A stretch of 64,000 nt of DNA, from assembly GCA_903869675.1 (NCBI GenBank), contig CAIQAB010000013.1, forward strand, positions 8,001 through 72,000, read 5' to 3'. The position numbers were made by a program, and so were the translations under genes. The notes under the pieces are model-generated. The model was not told the DNA's origin. It saw nothing but the letters and a program-made list of their open reading frames with translations, and did no database searches. Positions 1-9,211 of this stretch are shown here, one piece after another. The stretch is from an uncultured Verrucomicrobiota bacterium (GTDB lineage: Bacteria > Verrucomicrobiota > Verrucomicrobiia > Opitutales > Opitutaceae). Each line of letters opens with the position of its first letter. Position 1 is the stretch's first letter.

Positions 1-72
1 TTACTGCTCAGGGAGGCAAAGGTCCTCGCCGAAGGCGGCCCGGTGTTGTTGCGCTATGATGTGCAAAAATGA
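1..72 (+). CDS. 3' end of an unidentified upstream gene (partial)
   Basis: Frame 1 is open from the window edge to a TGA at 70-72 and gives a 23-residue C-terminus ending LLRYDVQK. The stop overlaps the ATG of the next gene in an ATGA arrangement (69-72), the usual sign of translational coupling. That overlap is the main reason to believe this is a real gene end. Too little is visible to name the product. Confidence 0.5.
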   Translation, partial: LLLREAKVLAEGGPVLLRYDVQK

Positions 73-338
73 GCCCGAAAGTCTCACTCTGGATGCATCG
101 GGCGGGTGGTTTTTTCCTGACCGTGATCGTGCTGTGCGTGATGGGCGCAGCCTTGGGCGCGGCGTTGTTTCCTTGGGCGGGCAAGCTAGGCGGTTCGCGG
201 AAAACGCTGCTCGACCTCGCCGTGCTGGGCGCGCGAACGGGTGGATTTTTCTTTTTGGTCTGGGCGCCGGGTGCGGCCCTCGTCCGCGAATTTATACGGG
301 CGGAGAAAAAACGACGGAAGGCCGCCGAAACTGCCTAG
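69..338 (+). CDS. Small two-helix membrane protein, function unknown
   Basis: This 89-residue protein has two hydrophobic stretches, about residues 13-34 and 56-72, with a basic C-terminal tail (EKKRRKAAE). It looks like a small inner-membrane protein with two transmembrane helices. The ATG overlaps the preceding stop (ATGA), which supports the start. No good Shine-Dalgarno sequence is visible. Its last four bases overlap the end of the convergent lipoprotein gene. I recognise no family; it may be an accessory of whatever gene lies upstream of the window. Confidence 0.6.
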   Translation: MSPKVSLWMHRAGGFFLTVIVLCVMGAALGAALFPWAGKLGGSRKTLLDLAVLGARTGGFFFLVWAPGAALVREFIRAEKKRRKAAETA

Positions 339-919
339 GGCGCCCGGGCTGGCGCAGTGAACCCGTGACCGGAATCCGTGGCGTAGAGTAGGTTATCCGC
401 GGTCGAGTAGGCGAAAATCAGCCGGCCTTCGGGGTTTTGGCGGACCTCGCAGGCCTGCCAATCGGGAGCGAACCAGACCGGGTGCCCGGCGGCATTCAAT
501 TCGAGGCCAGCAGCAGGGGCGGGATGAAGCGAAAACGGATTTGTCGCCAACCAAGCCCGCAACTCGGGACCGGGTTTCACCACAAGATACCAACGCCATT
601 CAGCCACGCTCGCGCCATCGCCGGCCTTCTCGCGGCGCTCGGCGTGCAAAATCTCGTCGCCCGCCCCAGGCCGACGCCAGAAGGCGCGGCGAAAAACCAA
701 TTCAGGATCGGTCGAGAGCCCCTCCGGTGCAGCCGGTAAATCAGGGCTCATGGTGGCGGCGGCAGGCGCCACTGGCTCGCTCGGCGCTGGCGAAGCCACC
801 GTCCGAGGCTCCCGGTTACATCCGCTCAAACCGAATCCGACTAAAATAACCAGGCAAGCTAGCGCCGTGCCCGAGGCGAAGCGCTTGCTTGGGGCGGCCT
901 GGTTTTTCGCCACGCACAT
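335..919 (-). CDS. Predicted lipoprotein, function unknown
   Basis: The 194-residue protein starts with a positively charged stretch, a hydrophobic segment (about residues 18-30) and a lipobox LSGC with Cys34, so it should be a lipid-anchored envelope protein. After a Pro/Ala-rich linker the mature part has no motif I recognise; it contains several Trp residues (EWRWYLVV, HPVWFAPDWQ) and looks like a small beta domain. It begins only 7 bases after the giant secreted protein gene ends, so it is probably the last gene of that minus-strand operon. It could help anchor or assemble the other products. Confidence 0.7.
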   Translation of the reverse strand: MCVAKNQAAPSKRFASGTALACLVILVGFGLSGCNREPRTVASPAPSEPVAPAAATMSPDLPAAPEGLSTDPELVFRRAFWRRPGAGDEILHAERREKAGDGASVAEWRWYLVVKPGPELRAWLATNPFSLHPAPAAGLELNAAGHPVWFAPDWQACEVRQNPEGRLIFAYSTADNLLYATDSGHGFTAPARAP

Positions 920-926
920 GGGGACC

Positions 927-3900
927 TTAGTTGCCTGAGGTGGAATAGGTCCGGAAGAACAATTTGATGTCGCTCACGCTCTGGATGAAGCGGTCCAAGC
1001 CGGTCTGCTCATCGCTGAGCAAGGAATAGGCGGGGATGACGATCTTCCAACGGGTGTTCCAAACGCTTCGGCCAATGAGACGGGAGTTGGTGAACTCGGC
1101 CGGCATCGAGCTGTAGAAGTAAGCCGGATCATCGACTGCGCGGAAGGCCTGATGCTTGCGGGTGATCCAGAGTTGCTCGTTGAGCGTGCCCTGCGGGCTG
1201 AAGAATTGCAGGGCGGAGAAGGCGGTCGCGCCGAGGTTCTTGGGCAGAGGCAGGGCCTGGTCGCGAACCGTCCAGCTTCGGATGCTGTTGACGTCACCCA
1301 GCGGCGGGGCGCGCATGATGTCGTTGCCTGTCGGGATGAGGTAGGCGTAAGGGGTGGCGCTGAGGGCGTTAGGCGAGGAGCTGGCCGGGCCAGCGGCGCC
1401 GGGCGTGCCGATCGCATAGGGATCCATGCCGACGTAACCCTTAAATATCAGGCCCGAGGAGAAGATCTTAGTCGCAAAGGTAGACTGGGAGTAGGCGTGG
1501 TCGCCGGCAGCCAAGGGCCAGCCGAAGAAATTGAGGCCCTGCTCGATGCTAGTGCCGAATTCGATAACGATACCGGGCACGGAGCCACCCTTGGCCTTGG
1601 CAATGTTCAAGCAGGACCGAGCGACGTCGGGGTCATTAAGGACGTTGCTCATCACGTTCTGCTGGAGAACCTGTTTCCAGAGGGTATTGTCGTCCGCGGT
1701 GGGCTGGTCGGTGCGGATGCGGAAGAGCTCCTGACGCAGGGAGAAAACGGTGCCGTTGCGGTCTGGATTATTGAAGCCGAGGCGGCCTTCGACGACCGAC
1801 CACTCATCGCGCAGGTTCGCAAGGGATGAGGCGAGACCTGCGTCGCCTAAACCCGTAGCGATGGGATTATTACCGTTGAAGTCGCCCAGACTGTAGGTGC
1901 CAACGATATCATCTATAAAAGACGCGCCCTCGGTCGAACCCAGCAAGCCCGTCTCGTAGTCATAGGACTTGGCCGCACAGTAAGCGTAAGTCTGGGCGAG
2001 ATCGAAGAGGGACTTGTATTCCGATAGGGCCTCGTTGCGTAAGTCACGATAGAGAAGATCATTCGTGCGATGACCTTGGATTACGGCGGCGGCGCGCTTT
2101 CGGAAGGTCTCACGCTCGGAGAGGATGTGATTGGCTTCGGCGAGCAGACGGGCGACCTGCTCGTTGGTGCGTTGGAGCTGGGTGAGGGAGCGATTGATCT
2201 GGTAGCCGGTTGCAGTCATGTCCTCAAACAGACGCTGGAACTCCAAGACCTGCTTTTTATCGCTTTGGGAAACAGCGACATCATCGACCATAGCTTGGGC
2301 TTGGGCCTCGAGTTCCGCTGCCTTGCTCTCCAACTGGCTGGCGGCAGTTTCGATTGTATATGACAGGATATCCTCAGCGTAGCCTGACACAGCACCTGCG
2401 AGCTTGGCGAGACCGCGGCCGATGGAGGCGGTGTCGAAGGCGAAGGGACCGGTGACAGTAGGAATACCCTCGGAGACCGCGCTGGCCAGGTTTACCGCAT
2501 AATCCGCGGCGGCGATGGCCTGTGCCGAGTAGTTCGTGAGCATGTCCGCGGCTGTGGCATAGTTGCTGGCCTCAGCGTTGAGTTTAGCTCCGGCGGCATT
2601 GGCGGCGTCATAAGCTTCTATAGTTTCCGTATAGAGCTGATAAGCCCGGTCGAAATGTGCCTTTTTGATATTAAACGTATTGGTGGCCTCACGCAAGTCG
2701 ACCTGGGCCGCATAGGCATCTAGCAACGCAGCCTGGAGCTTGCCGGGTTGGGCACGTTTGCCATAGCCGGAGGGGGGGAACTGGCCGAGGCTGTAACGGG
2801 ATATCTGATAAGTGCGGTTGGTGTATTCGGCCGGATCGTAGAGGCGGTTGTAAATGCTCTCGATGGACCAATCGAGGAAGGGATCCGTGTTGATCGGCTC
2901 GTGGAAGTTCACCGTCACCGTGCCACTGGTATCCACCACGGTGGAGGGCTGGTCGATGAAGTAGTAGTAGTGATAAAGGTCCGGGCCGGTGTAGCCCTGG
3001 GCGTAGAGTTTGCCGGCGCCGACATCACCGGGATAAGGCGTGCCGAAGAGCGTCGAAAGCTCATACTTGTAGGCGGACTCCTGGCGGGTCACCGCGTCGT
3101 TATAGTCATCGAGACTATTATTTTGCTCGCGCTGCAACTGGTTCATCAACCCCGCTTGTTTGAACGCATTCTTGGCGTTTACTGCGGCTGCCACGGCGCG
3201 TTCATAGATCTGCTCGAAATTTGATTTCCCGGCGGCAAGTTCAGCCGGGGAAATGTCAAAGGTCATGGATCCGGGGGCGAGCCCCAGGTCGTTCATGTGG
3301 TTCTGCGCTGCGGCGGAGAGCGTGAACACCTTGTTGGCGCTGGTGATGAGCTCGTTGATTTCCGGAACCGTGCGGCGGTCTATCTTCTGGATGCCCTCGT
3401 GGATGTTGTCCACGTCTGGGAGCATGGCGTTGGCCGAAATCCAGTTAAAGTAAGCACCCTGCAGGACGCGGGAGCTCCATTCGTCGCTACCCCAGTAGCG
3501 GGTTCGCCCGGTTGCGGAGTTGTATTTGCCATCATCCATGTGGCCCCAGCCCGATGCTTCATCGTCTTTGTGCGATTGGCGAACGGTGAAATCGAGGATG
3601 TCCACACCGGAGCGGGCAAGGGCGGCAGCGGCAGCGGCGAACTTGCGTTCATCCTTATAATCAACCTGCACCGTCTGACCGAGAACGGTGACGCCTTCGG
3701 TGCTGGGCGTCCAGGTAAAGGCTGGCGAAGTGAGTAGCTTATAATACCCGGTGAGCGCGGTCAGGTAGTGACCGTAAGCGTCGCCGTGACCCTGCGGGAA
3801 CATATGCTGGGCGTCGGCGGCATCGAGCACGCCGTTGGCGTTGACACTGCCAGACTTCTCGTTGATGTTATAATTCGTGGCATAAATCGGCTCGCCGGAG

Positions 3901-6900
3901 TTAATTCCATTGGTATAGTTCCAATAAAGGCGGTTGTAGGATGGATTCACCTTCACGCCGGGGCTTGAGAAGTCGTCGCGACCACGGAGGAGGCAGAGGG
4001 TTTCGTCAATCAGGGTGGGAACCTGCCCCTCGAAGGAGAAGCGGGCGGAACTGATGTCACTTTGACCGCCCGGGTTGGTGATTTGAATGGTGGGATTTTG
4101 GGCATCGTCCCAGGCCTCGTTGCCGAGGGTCATGTAGAGATCGTTCAGGTAACCGGCGACGAGGAGGAGAGTGCTGTTTACCGCGTCAGTGGTGGTGCCG
4201 GCGTCAATGCTCTGGGCCTTCACGCGATTGAGCACGGTCTCATAGATTTCGATCAGGCCGAAGTCTTCGATATTGTCCAGATTGAGGGCCACATCGCCCT
4301 CCCAACGCGTCCCGGCTTGGGTGAGGATGCTCACGTCGGTGCTCACCGGATTATTATACAGGTCGGTCTGGCGCTGGTTGAACGGATTGATACCATCGAG
4401 GACGCGTTTTACCCAGCTCTGGATCAGCACGGGCGGCATCCAGTCGCTGTAAGTCGTTCCGGTCACGAAATTAGCCGAAGACTTGGCGCGGTAGCGCATG
4501 GTGAAGTAATTATCACCGAAAACCAGCAACGGGTTGCCCAGCGGCGAACTGGCCGAGCCGCCGACCACGATGGTGTTGGAGAAGGTGCCATTGGGCTGAA
4601 TCCACTGCGAACCGGTTGCAGAAACCTGGTCGATGCGGTCGGGGGTGTGGATGCGGAAATCAACCGCATTGGCCGGGCTGGAAACGCCCTGCGGCGAATA
4701 AAGCGCGACTTCGATCCTGTTCGTGCCGACGATAAAGGAGGCGGGATCGATCTCGAATTGATAACCGAGGCCCTCCGGACTCGCCACTAGACCAGTGCGC
4801 GCAACCGCCAAGGGCAGCCCACCGGGTATGGTGGCAGCGACCGGCAGATTGTAAGCGAGAGCAGGGACGTTGTTCACATAAACCACAAAGCCATCCGTGG
4901 CGACTATATTAGCGCTAAATACCACCTGGGAGGGCAAATTGGAGAGCACCAGACCGGAATTACTCAGCAAGATGGAACCGGGGCGGTTCGAGGCAGGGAC
5001 GTAAGAGGAGTTATTAACCGAGAAACTCGAAGAGAGCGTAACCGCGGTGGCCGCATCATAGTTTAGAGGCGCGATGGTCGAGGGATCGGCCGCGGGGTTG
5101 GTGAGGCGTTTCCAACCATTTGTAGTGGCGGTGCCGAGCTTGCGCGTGGTGGTATAAGTATAGGTCGGCGGGAAGGTGCCGTTCACCGAGGGAGAGTAGC
5201 ACCACTGGAATTCATAATTCTCGGGGTGGGCCGCGAAGTCACCGCTGTGACGCAAGCTAGTCTGCTCATCGAGCGGGTTGGAGGCGGAGATGACCTTGAG
5301 ATCGCCTTGATACAGCGTGTCAGTGACCTTGATGATGGACATGCTCACGGGTTCACCTTGAGGGGTGAAGGCCTCGCCATCCCCGAATAGGAGCGTGACG
5401 TAACCCTTGCCCTGACCGAGTGAAGTGAGGGCGTAGCTGTCTACCGCGGTCTCGCTGGAGGAAATTTCGGCCAGTGCATCGTGACCGACAGTGACGGTTT
5501 TGGTCGTATCAACGATGTAGGTGCCAGGTTTGGCGGTATTTTCCTTAAACGTCTCCACATCAGTGGAAAGGGCGATGACGGCGGCGTCCCACTTCGCCTT
5601 GTCCGTATCGGCGGAGGTTACCAAGCTCCTGAGCGCGGCGACGTCGTCGGGACTGAGGGCGTTAAGATTAAGGTAATCCTCACCGGCGATGGAATCAATA
5701 AACTCTCCGTTCAACTGGAAGCCGCCGATGGTGCCCAAATTCGGGTCGAAGTAGAAGCGCTGTTGCAAGTGCGGCTGGGCCAACTGGAAGTAGGTCTTAC
5801 CATTATGCTGGGTGGTCTTGAGCGAGGCAGGGAGGGCGGTGAGACCCACGCGGGCATCATCCAGCAATACGACCTTGGCGCGGGTGGGGTCGTGCAGGGT
5901 GGCGCTGGGCTTGGCGGTGCCGTTCAGCGCGATCGACTGTTGATACAAGATGCGAGCACTCGTCTGGCCGCGGACGGCGGGCAGGCCGAATTTCGGCAGC
6001 GTGAGAGTCTCCGCCGTGCTCAAGGTGGGCGGCGAGGCGGGCCATTGCGGACGATACAAGACGGTCAGAGGCGTGCCGGTGACGGCGTCGCCTTGATATA
6101 CATTGTTAACAACGGGCCGGAGATAGGGCAGGACGGTGCCGACTGCGGGCTGAGCGCGACCGGGGAATACGAAGTCGCTACGCATCGTATAATAAAACTG
6201 CATACCGAGCGCGATGGAGCTGGAGGCGCGGATCCAATCTATATCAAAGGTCTGGCCCGCGGCGGTGACAGGATCAATACGCAGGGCGTTGATGGTTTTA
6301 CCCTGCCAATCCGTCAAACTGGAAAGCGGAAAAGAGAGAGTCTGCCACGAACCGGCGCCGGTGTAGTTAACCGTAAGGGACCTATTTCCACCGAAACCGC
6401 CATCCTCGTTTGCCCAGAAGAGCTGGACCGTGACGTTGGCGGAGGCCTTCATGCGGAACTGGATCAACGGCACGGATGAACCGGGGAATGCGGTCATGCC
6501 GGAGGTATAGATCTGGGCATCGCCGTTGCCTGTGGCGGCACCGCTAAACGCACCATTAGTAACGGTGATGGTGCCTGTATTACCGTTTTGAGTCCAGATG
6601 CCACGGTCGTTCGCGGTGTTAAACTCGGAGTTGGCCAGCGGTGCGTAGGCGGGCAGGCCAGCGGCGGCGGCGTCATTATGCGGGCCGCGATAAACCCAGT
6701 CATATCCCTTCCGATCTTTAAAGGTAAACTTCGTATAGAGGGTCGGAGTGCCGGCCGCAGGTAAGATATCATAGTAACTGGCGCCAGGATCGACTTCGAG
6801 ATTGCGAACCAAACCGGACACAGGATCCAAAGGCAGAGGCAGGAGAGGCAGAGGCTGGGGCGAGAGCTGATTGAGCATCGTCCCGGCGGTCACCGCATAA

Positions 6901-9182
6901 TCGAAACGGTAGGTCGAGTTTTCGCGGAGCACTTCATAAACTGCCATGGCTGGCCGTTGGTCTGTGGGGTCCGTGTATTGAATGAGGATGCGCGGCAGCG
7001 ACGTGAAAGCGGGGCTGCTGGTGGCATTGCCGGTGCTGATATTCAGATCATCGCGCAGGGCGTAGCCGCGACCACCGACCATGAGGGCGTGTTCTTCGTT
7101 GGGATTATAACCCGTCTTTGTGGTGTCAGGTTGATTATAAATCGTTCCGGAAGCGACGGGGGTCGCGAGAGAGCCGGTGCCTTGGTTAGAGGCCATGACG
7201 ACGTCGGGTGTGGAAGCGGAATCGCGATAAGCCAAGGTGTAGCGACCGATTTTAGCCGGGAGATACATGTCGGTAAACTCGGACGAAGGTGCGGGGTATT
7301 TCTTGAACCACCAGACGGTCAGGCTGGAGGCGCCGCCGGGCAGAGCGTTCACCGGGATGATCGCTCCTTTCTCGGCCTCGGCTACGCCATTGGCGAACGG
7401 GTCAACATAGGCTTGAGGCGAGTAATAGGTTCCGGCTGCGATGTATCCCGCGAGGGTGTTGATGGACGAAGGCGGGTTGATGCGCTCGCCGACGTAGGCG
7501 GTTCCGGTGACCGCAGCGGCGCCATCGCCCTCTTGATACCCAGCACTGCCATCGGCCTGGGTCATCAGCGGCACATACCATACGCCGCCGTTACTGCCGG
7601 TGAATCGCAGCAAGGAACGGTTTTGCAAATCCGCTTCGCCGTTGAAATTAACCAGCAAGCGCTGGGCGTTGGTATCGACGACGGCATCGCCCTGAGTGGA
7701 GTCCTGATAAACGATTTGGGGGATCTTGCCGCCCAAGAAAGCTAGCCCGGTGCCATCGGTATCGGAGCTGCCGTCGGTGCTGACGGTGTAATGGGCAAAG
7801 CGGGTAATATCCGTGGGCCAGATTTGCAGGTATTTATTCAGGTAAACCGGCCAGTTTATCAAGGTCTTGAGCGCGGCGGTGGCACCGATGGCCGGCTTGG
7901 AGATAGTCTGGGGGGATAGCCAGTAAAAGATTTCACGGTCTTCGATATCGTTCTCTCTCTCGGCATAATAAGCGAGCGAACCATCTGGGAGGGGATTCGA
8001 ACTGTAGTAATTAACCGAACTGCTGGAGTTCGTGACAGGAGATGCGACCAAGGTCTCGTTAAGATCGAAAGATACCCCGTCGTAGCCGCGCAGGCGCGAG
8101 CCCAGCTCGATCGTGGCGGTGCTGGGGCGCAAGGTCTGTTGCACGCTAAGAACATCGAGGCCGAGAAACTCGTGGTTGCCATCTTCGCGCAGGGCGCCGA
8201 GGTATTCCACGAGGATGCGACCGGTGACATTATAGGCGTGGAGGCGGCGGGTGCCGCCCGTGGTATCAAACCATAAGGTGCGCAACTCTTGTGAACTGGC
8301 GTCGGGGATGGGGGCGCCCGCGACCTGATACTCTGTGGTTACTTTTGCAGGGTAAACGTTGCTGTAAACCGGGTTTAGCGTCTCGATGACACCGGAGGGG
8401 ATTTCTACCTGCGGCCCGTTGAAGCTGCGTTCGGTCCAGTAGAGATTGCGGACCGGACTATTGGTGGAGGAAGAGACCGCAAAGCGCTCCTTGTAAAATA
8501 TATAGTTGTTATTGGGACCCGGCACACTCGAGCGCCAAGTGATTTCGACGGTTCCTGGGGTATTGGCAAAGACCTTCTGGGCATGCGGGCTGTAGTAGTA
8601 GCTGGGTAGGGTGGTGCCAGACAAGGGGGCGATGGTTGCTGACTCTCCGGTGCGATAATCAGTGGCTGGGGAACCAGAAGGATTCGACAAGACCTCGCCG
8701 GCTGCTACGGGCAGCGCCCGCCAAAAACCGGGTGCGCTCGTATCCGTCACGTTGCCAGAACCATCCATGATCGAGCTGGGGGGGGTGATGGTATCGCCGT
8801 AAAAGAAGCGAGGCACGCCGGATGCAAAGGTTGTTCCGACGCTGGAGCGGGTGAGCTTGATGCCTGACGAGGGGCTGGATGGGAAGGCAGACGAGGTGGC
8901 AACCAAGTTACCATTAACCAAAAGCGGCGAGACGAAGGCCGAGCTCGCGGAGGATTCTACGATATTAGAGAACTGTGGGGTGATCGTAGGAGGACCAGAA
9001 GGAGATAGATTAGGTCCAACCGGAGTGTTTTTGGGCGTGACTGCACTCAGGCGGTTGAAGACGCCGCTCTTTATTTCAAACTGGGCACGCAGAGCGGGCG
9101 CTAATACGAAGCACGCACACAGCATGGACCCGAGCCACGCGCGGGACGCGAAGCGCCCCGGGATTTTGTATATCCGGTCCAT
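927..9182 (-). CDS. Giant secreted protein with a Tc-toxin A-like C-terminal region
   Basis: The protein is 2751 residues with a Sec signal peptide (hydrophobic core about residues 16-33, cut near ALRAQ). The first ~1600 residues are beta-rich, Ser/Thr/Gly-rich secreted sequence, including a jelly-roll-like segment near residues 860-1000 (SWQTLSFPLSSL, FDIDWIRAS). A Dockerin/EF-hand-like stretch (NANGVLDAADAQHMF) lies near 1790. From about residue 1920 the sequence turns helical and charged. Segments resemble remembered TcA sequences in order: FDRAYQLYTETIEAYDAANA (~2175), a hydrophobic Gly/Ala-rich segment (~2230-2270), a long coiled coil, LYRDLRNEALSEYKSLFDLA (~2376), and a C-terminus with SVSDIKLFFRTY that recalls the TcB-binding end. 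These matches are by eye. No TcB or TcC partner is in the window. Fourth gene of a five-gene operon; the role as toxin, adhesin or surface enzyme is open. Confidence 0.85.
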   Translation of the reverse strand: MDRIYKIPGRFASRAWLGSMLCACFVLAPALRAQFEIKSGVFNRLSAVTPKNTPVGPNLSPSGPPTITPQFSNIVESSASSAFVSPLLVNGNLVATSSAFPSSPSSGIKLTRSSVGTTFASGVPRFFYGDTITPPSSIMDGSGNVTDTSAPGFWRALPVAAGEVLSNPSGSPATDYRTGESATIAPLSGTTLPSYYYSPHAQKVFANTPGTVEITWRSSVPGPNNNYIFYKERFAVSSSTNSPVRNLYWTERSFNGPQVEIPSGVIETLNPVYSNVYPAKVTTEYQVAGAPIPDASSQELRTLWFDTTGGTRRLHAYNVTGRILVEYLGALREDGNHEFLGLDVLSVQQTLRPSTATIELGSRLRGYDGVSFDLNETLVASPVTNSSSSVNYYSSNPLPDGSLAYYAERENDIEDREIFYWLSPQTISKPAIGATAALKTLINWPVYLNKYLQIWPTDITRFAHYTVSTDGSSDTDGTGLAFLGGKIPQIVYQDSTQGDAVVDTNAQRLLVNFNGEADLQNRSLLRFTGSNGGVWYVPLMTQADGSAGYQEGDGAAAVTGTAYVGERINPPSSINTLAGYIAAGTYYSPQAYVDPFANGVAEAEKGAIIPVNALPGGASSLTVWWFKKYPAPSSEFTDMYLPAKIGRYTLAYRDSASTPDVVMASNQGTGSLATPVASGTIYNQPDTTKTGYNPNEEHALMVGGRGYALRDDLNISTGNATSSPAFTSLPRILIQYTDPTDQRPAMAVYEVLRENSTYRFDYAVTAGTMLNQLSPQPLPLLPLPLDPVSGLVRNLEVDPGASYYDILPAAGTPTLYTKFTFKDRKGYDWVYRGPHNDAAAAGLPAYAPLANSEFNTANDRGIWTQNGNTGTITVTNGAFSGAATGNGDAQIYTSGMTAFPGSSVPLIQFRMKASANVTVQLFWANEDGGFGGNRSLTVNYTGAGSWQTLSFPLSSLTDWQGKTINALRIDPVTAAGQTFDIDWIRASSSIALGMQFYYTMRSDFVFPGRAQPAVGTVLPYLRPVVNNVYQGDAVTGTPLTVLYRPQWPASPPTLSTAETLTLPKFGLPAVRGQTSARILYQQSIALNGTAKPSATLHDPTRAKVVLLDDARVGLTALPASLKTTQHNGKTYFQLAQPHLQQRFYFDPNLGTIGGFQLNGEFIDSIAGEDYLNLNALSPDDVAALRSLVTSADTDKAKWDAAVIALSTDVETFKENTAKPGTYIVDTTKTVTVGHDALAEISSSETAVDSYALTSLGQGKGYVTLLFGDGEAFTPQGEPVSMSIIKVTDTLYQGDLKVISASNPLDEQTSLRHSGDFAAHPENYEFQWCYSPSVNGTFPPTYTYTTTRKLGTATTNGWKRLTNPAADPSTIAPLNYDAATAVTLSSSFSVNNSSYVPASNRPGSILLSNSGLVLSNLPSQVVFSANIVATDGFVVYVNNVPALAYNLPVAATIPGGLPLAVARTGLVASPEGLGYQFEIDPASFIVGTNRIEVALYSPQGVSSPANAVDFRIHTPDRIDQVSATGSQWIQPNGTFSNTIVVGGSASSPLGNPLLVFGDNYFTMRYRAKSSANFVTGTTYSDWMPPVLIQSWVKRVLDGINPFNQRQTDLYNNPVSTDVSILTQAGTRWEGDVALNLDNIEDFGLIEIYETVLNRVKAQSIDAGTTTDAVNSTLLLVAGYLNDLYMTLGNEAWDDAQNPTIQITNPGGQSDISSARFSFEGQVPTLIDETLCLLRGRDDFSSPGVKVNPSYNRLYWNYTNGINSGEPIYATNYNINEKSGSVNANGVLDAADAQHMFPQGHGDAYGHYLTALTGYYKLLTSPAFTWTPSTEGVTVLGQTVQVDYKDERKFAAAAAALARSGVDILDFTVRQSHKDDEASGWGHMDDGKYNSATGRTRYWGSDEWSSRVLQGAYFNWISANAMLPDVDNIHEGIQKIDRRTVPEINELITSANKVFTLSAAAQNHMNDLGLAPGSMTFDISPAELAAGKSNFEQIYERAVAAAVNAKNAFKQAGLMNQLQREQNNSLDDYNDAVTRQESAYKYELSTLFGTPYPGDVGAGKLYAQGYTGPDLYHYYYFIDQPSTVVDTSGTVTVNFHEPINTDPFLDWSIESIYNRLYDPAEYTNRTYQISRYSLGQFPPSGYGKRAQPGKLQAALLDAYAAQVDLREATNTFNIKKAHFDRAYQLYTETIEAYDAANAAGAKLNAEASNYATAADMLTNYSAQAIAAADYAVNLASAVSEGIPTVTGPFAFDTASIGRGLAKLAGAVSGYAEDILSYTIETAASQLESKAAELEAQAQAMVDDVAVSQSDKKQVLEFQRLFEDMTATGYQINRSLTQLQRTNEQVARLLAEANHILSERETFRKRAAAVIQGHRTNDLLYRDLRNEALSEYKSLFDLAQTYAYCAAKSYDYETGLLGSTEGASFIDDIVGTYSLGDFNGNNPIATGLGDAGLASSLANLRDEWSVVEGRLGFNNPDRNGTVFSLRQELFRIRTDQPTADDNTLWKQVLQQNVMSNVLNDPDVARSCLNIAKAKGGSVPGIVIEFGTSIEQGLNFFGWPLAAGDHAYSQSTFATKIFSSGLIFKGYVGMDPYAIGTPGAAGPASSSPNALSATPYAYLIPTGNDIMRAPPLGDVNSIRSWTVRDQALPLPKNLGATAFSALQFFSPQGTLNEQLWITRKHQAFRAVDDPAYFYSSMPAEFTNSRLIGRSVWNTRWKIVIPAYSLLSDEQTGLDRFIQSVSDIKLFFRTYSTSGN

Positions 9183-9211
9183 GATGGTAAAAAAAAGGTA
9201 TCCTTGAAGGT

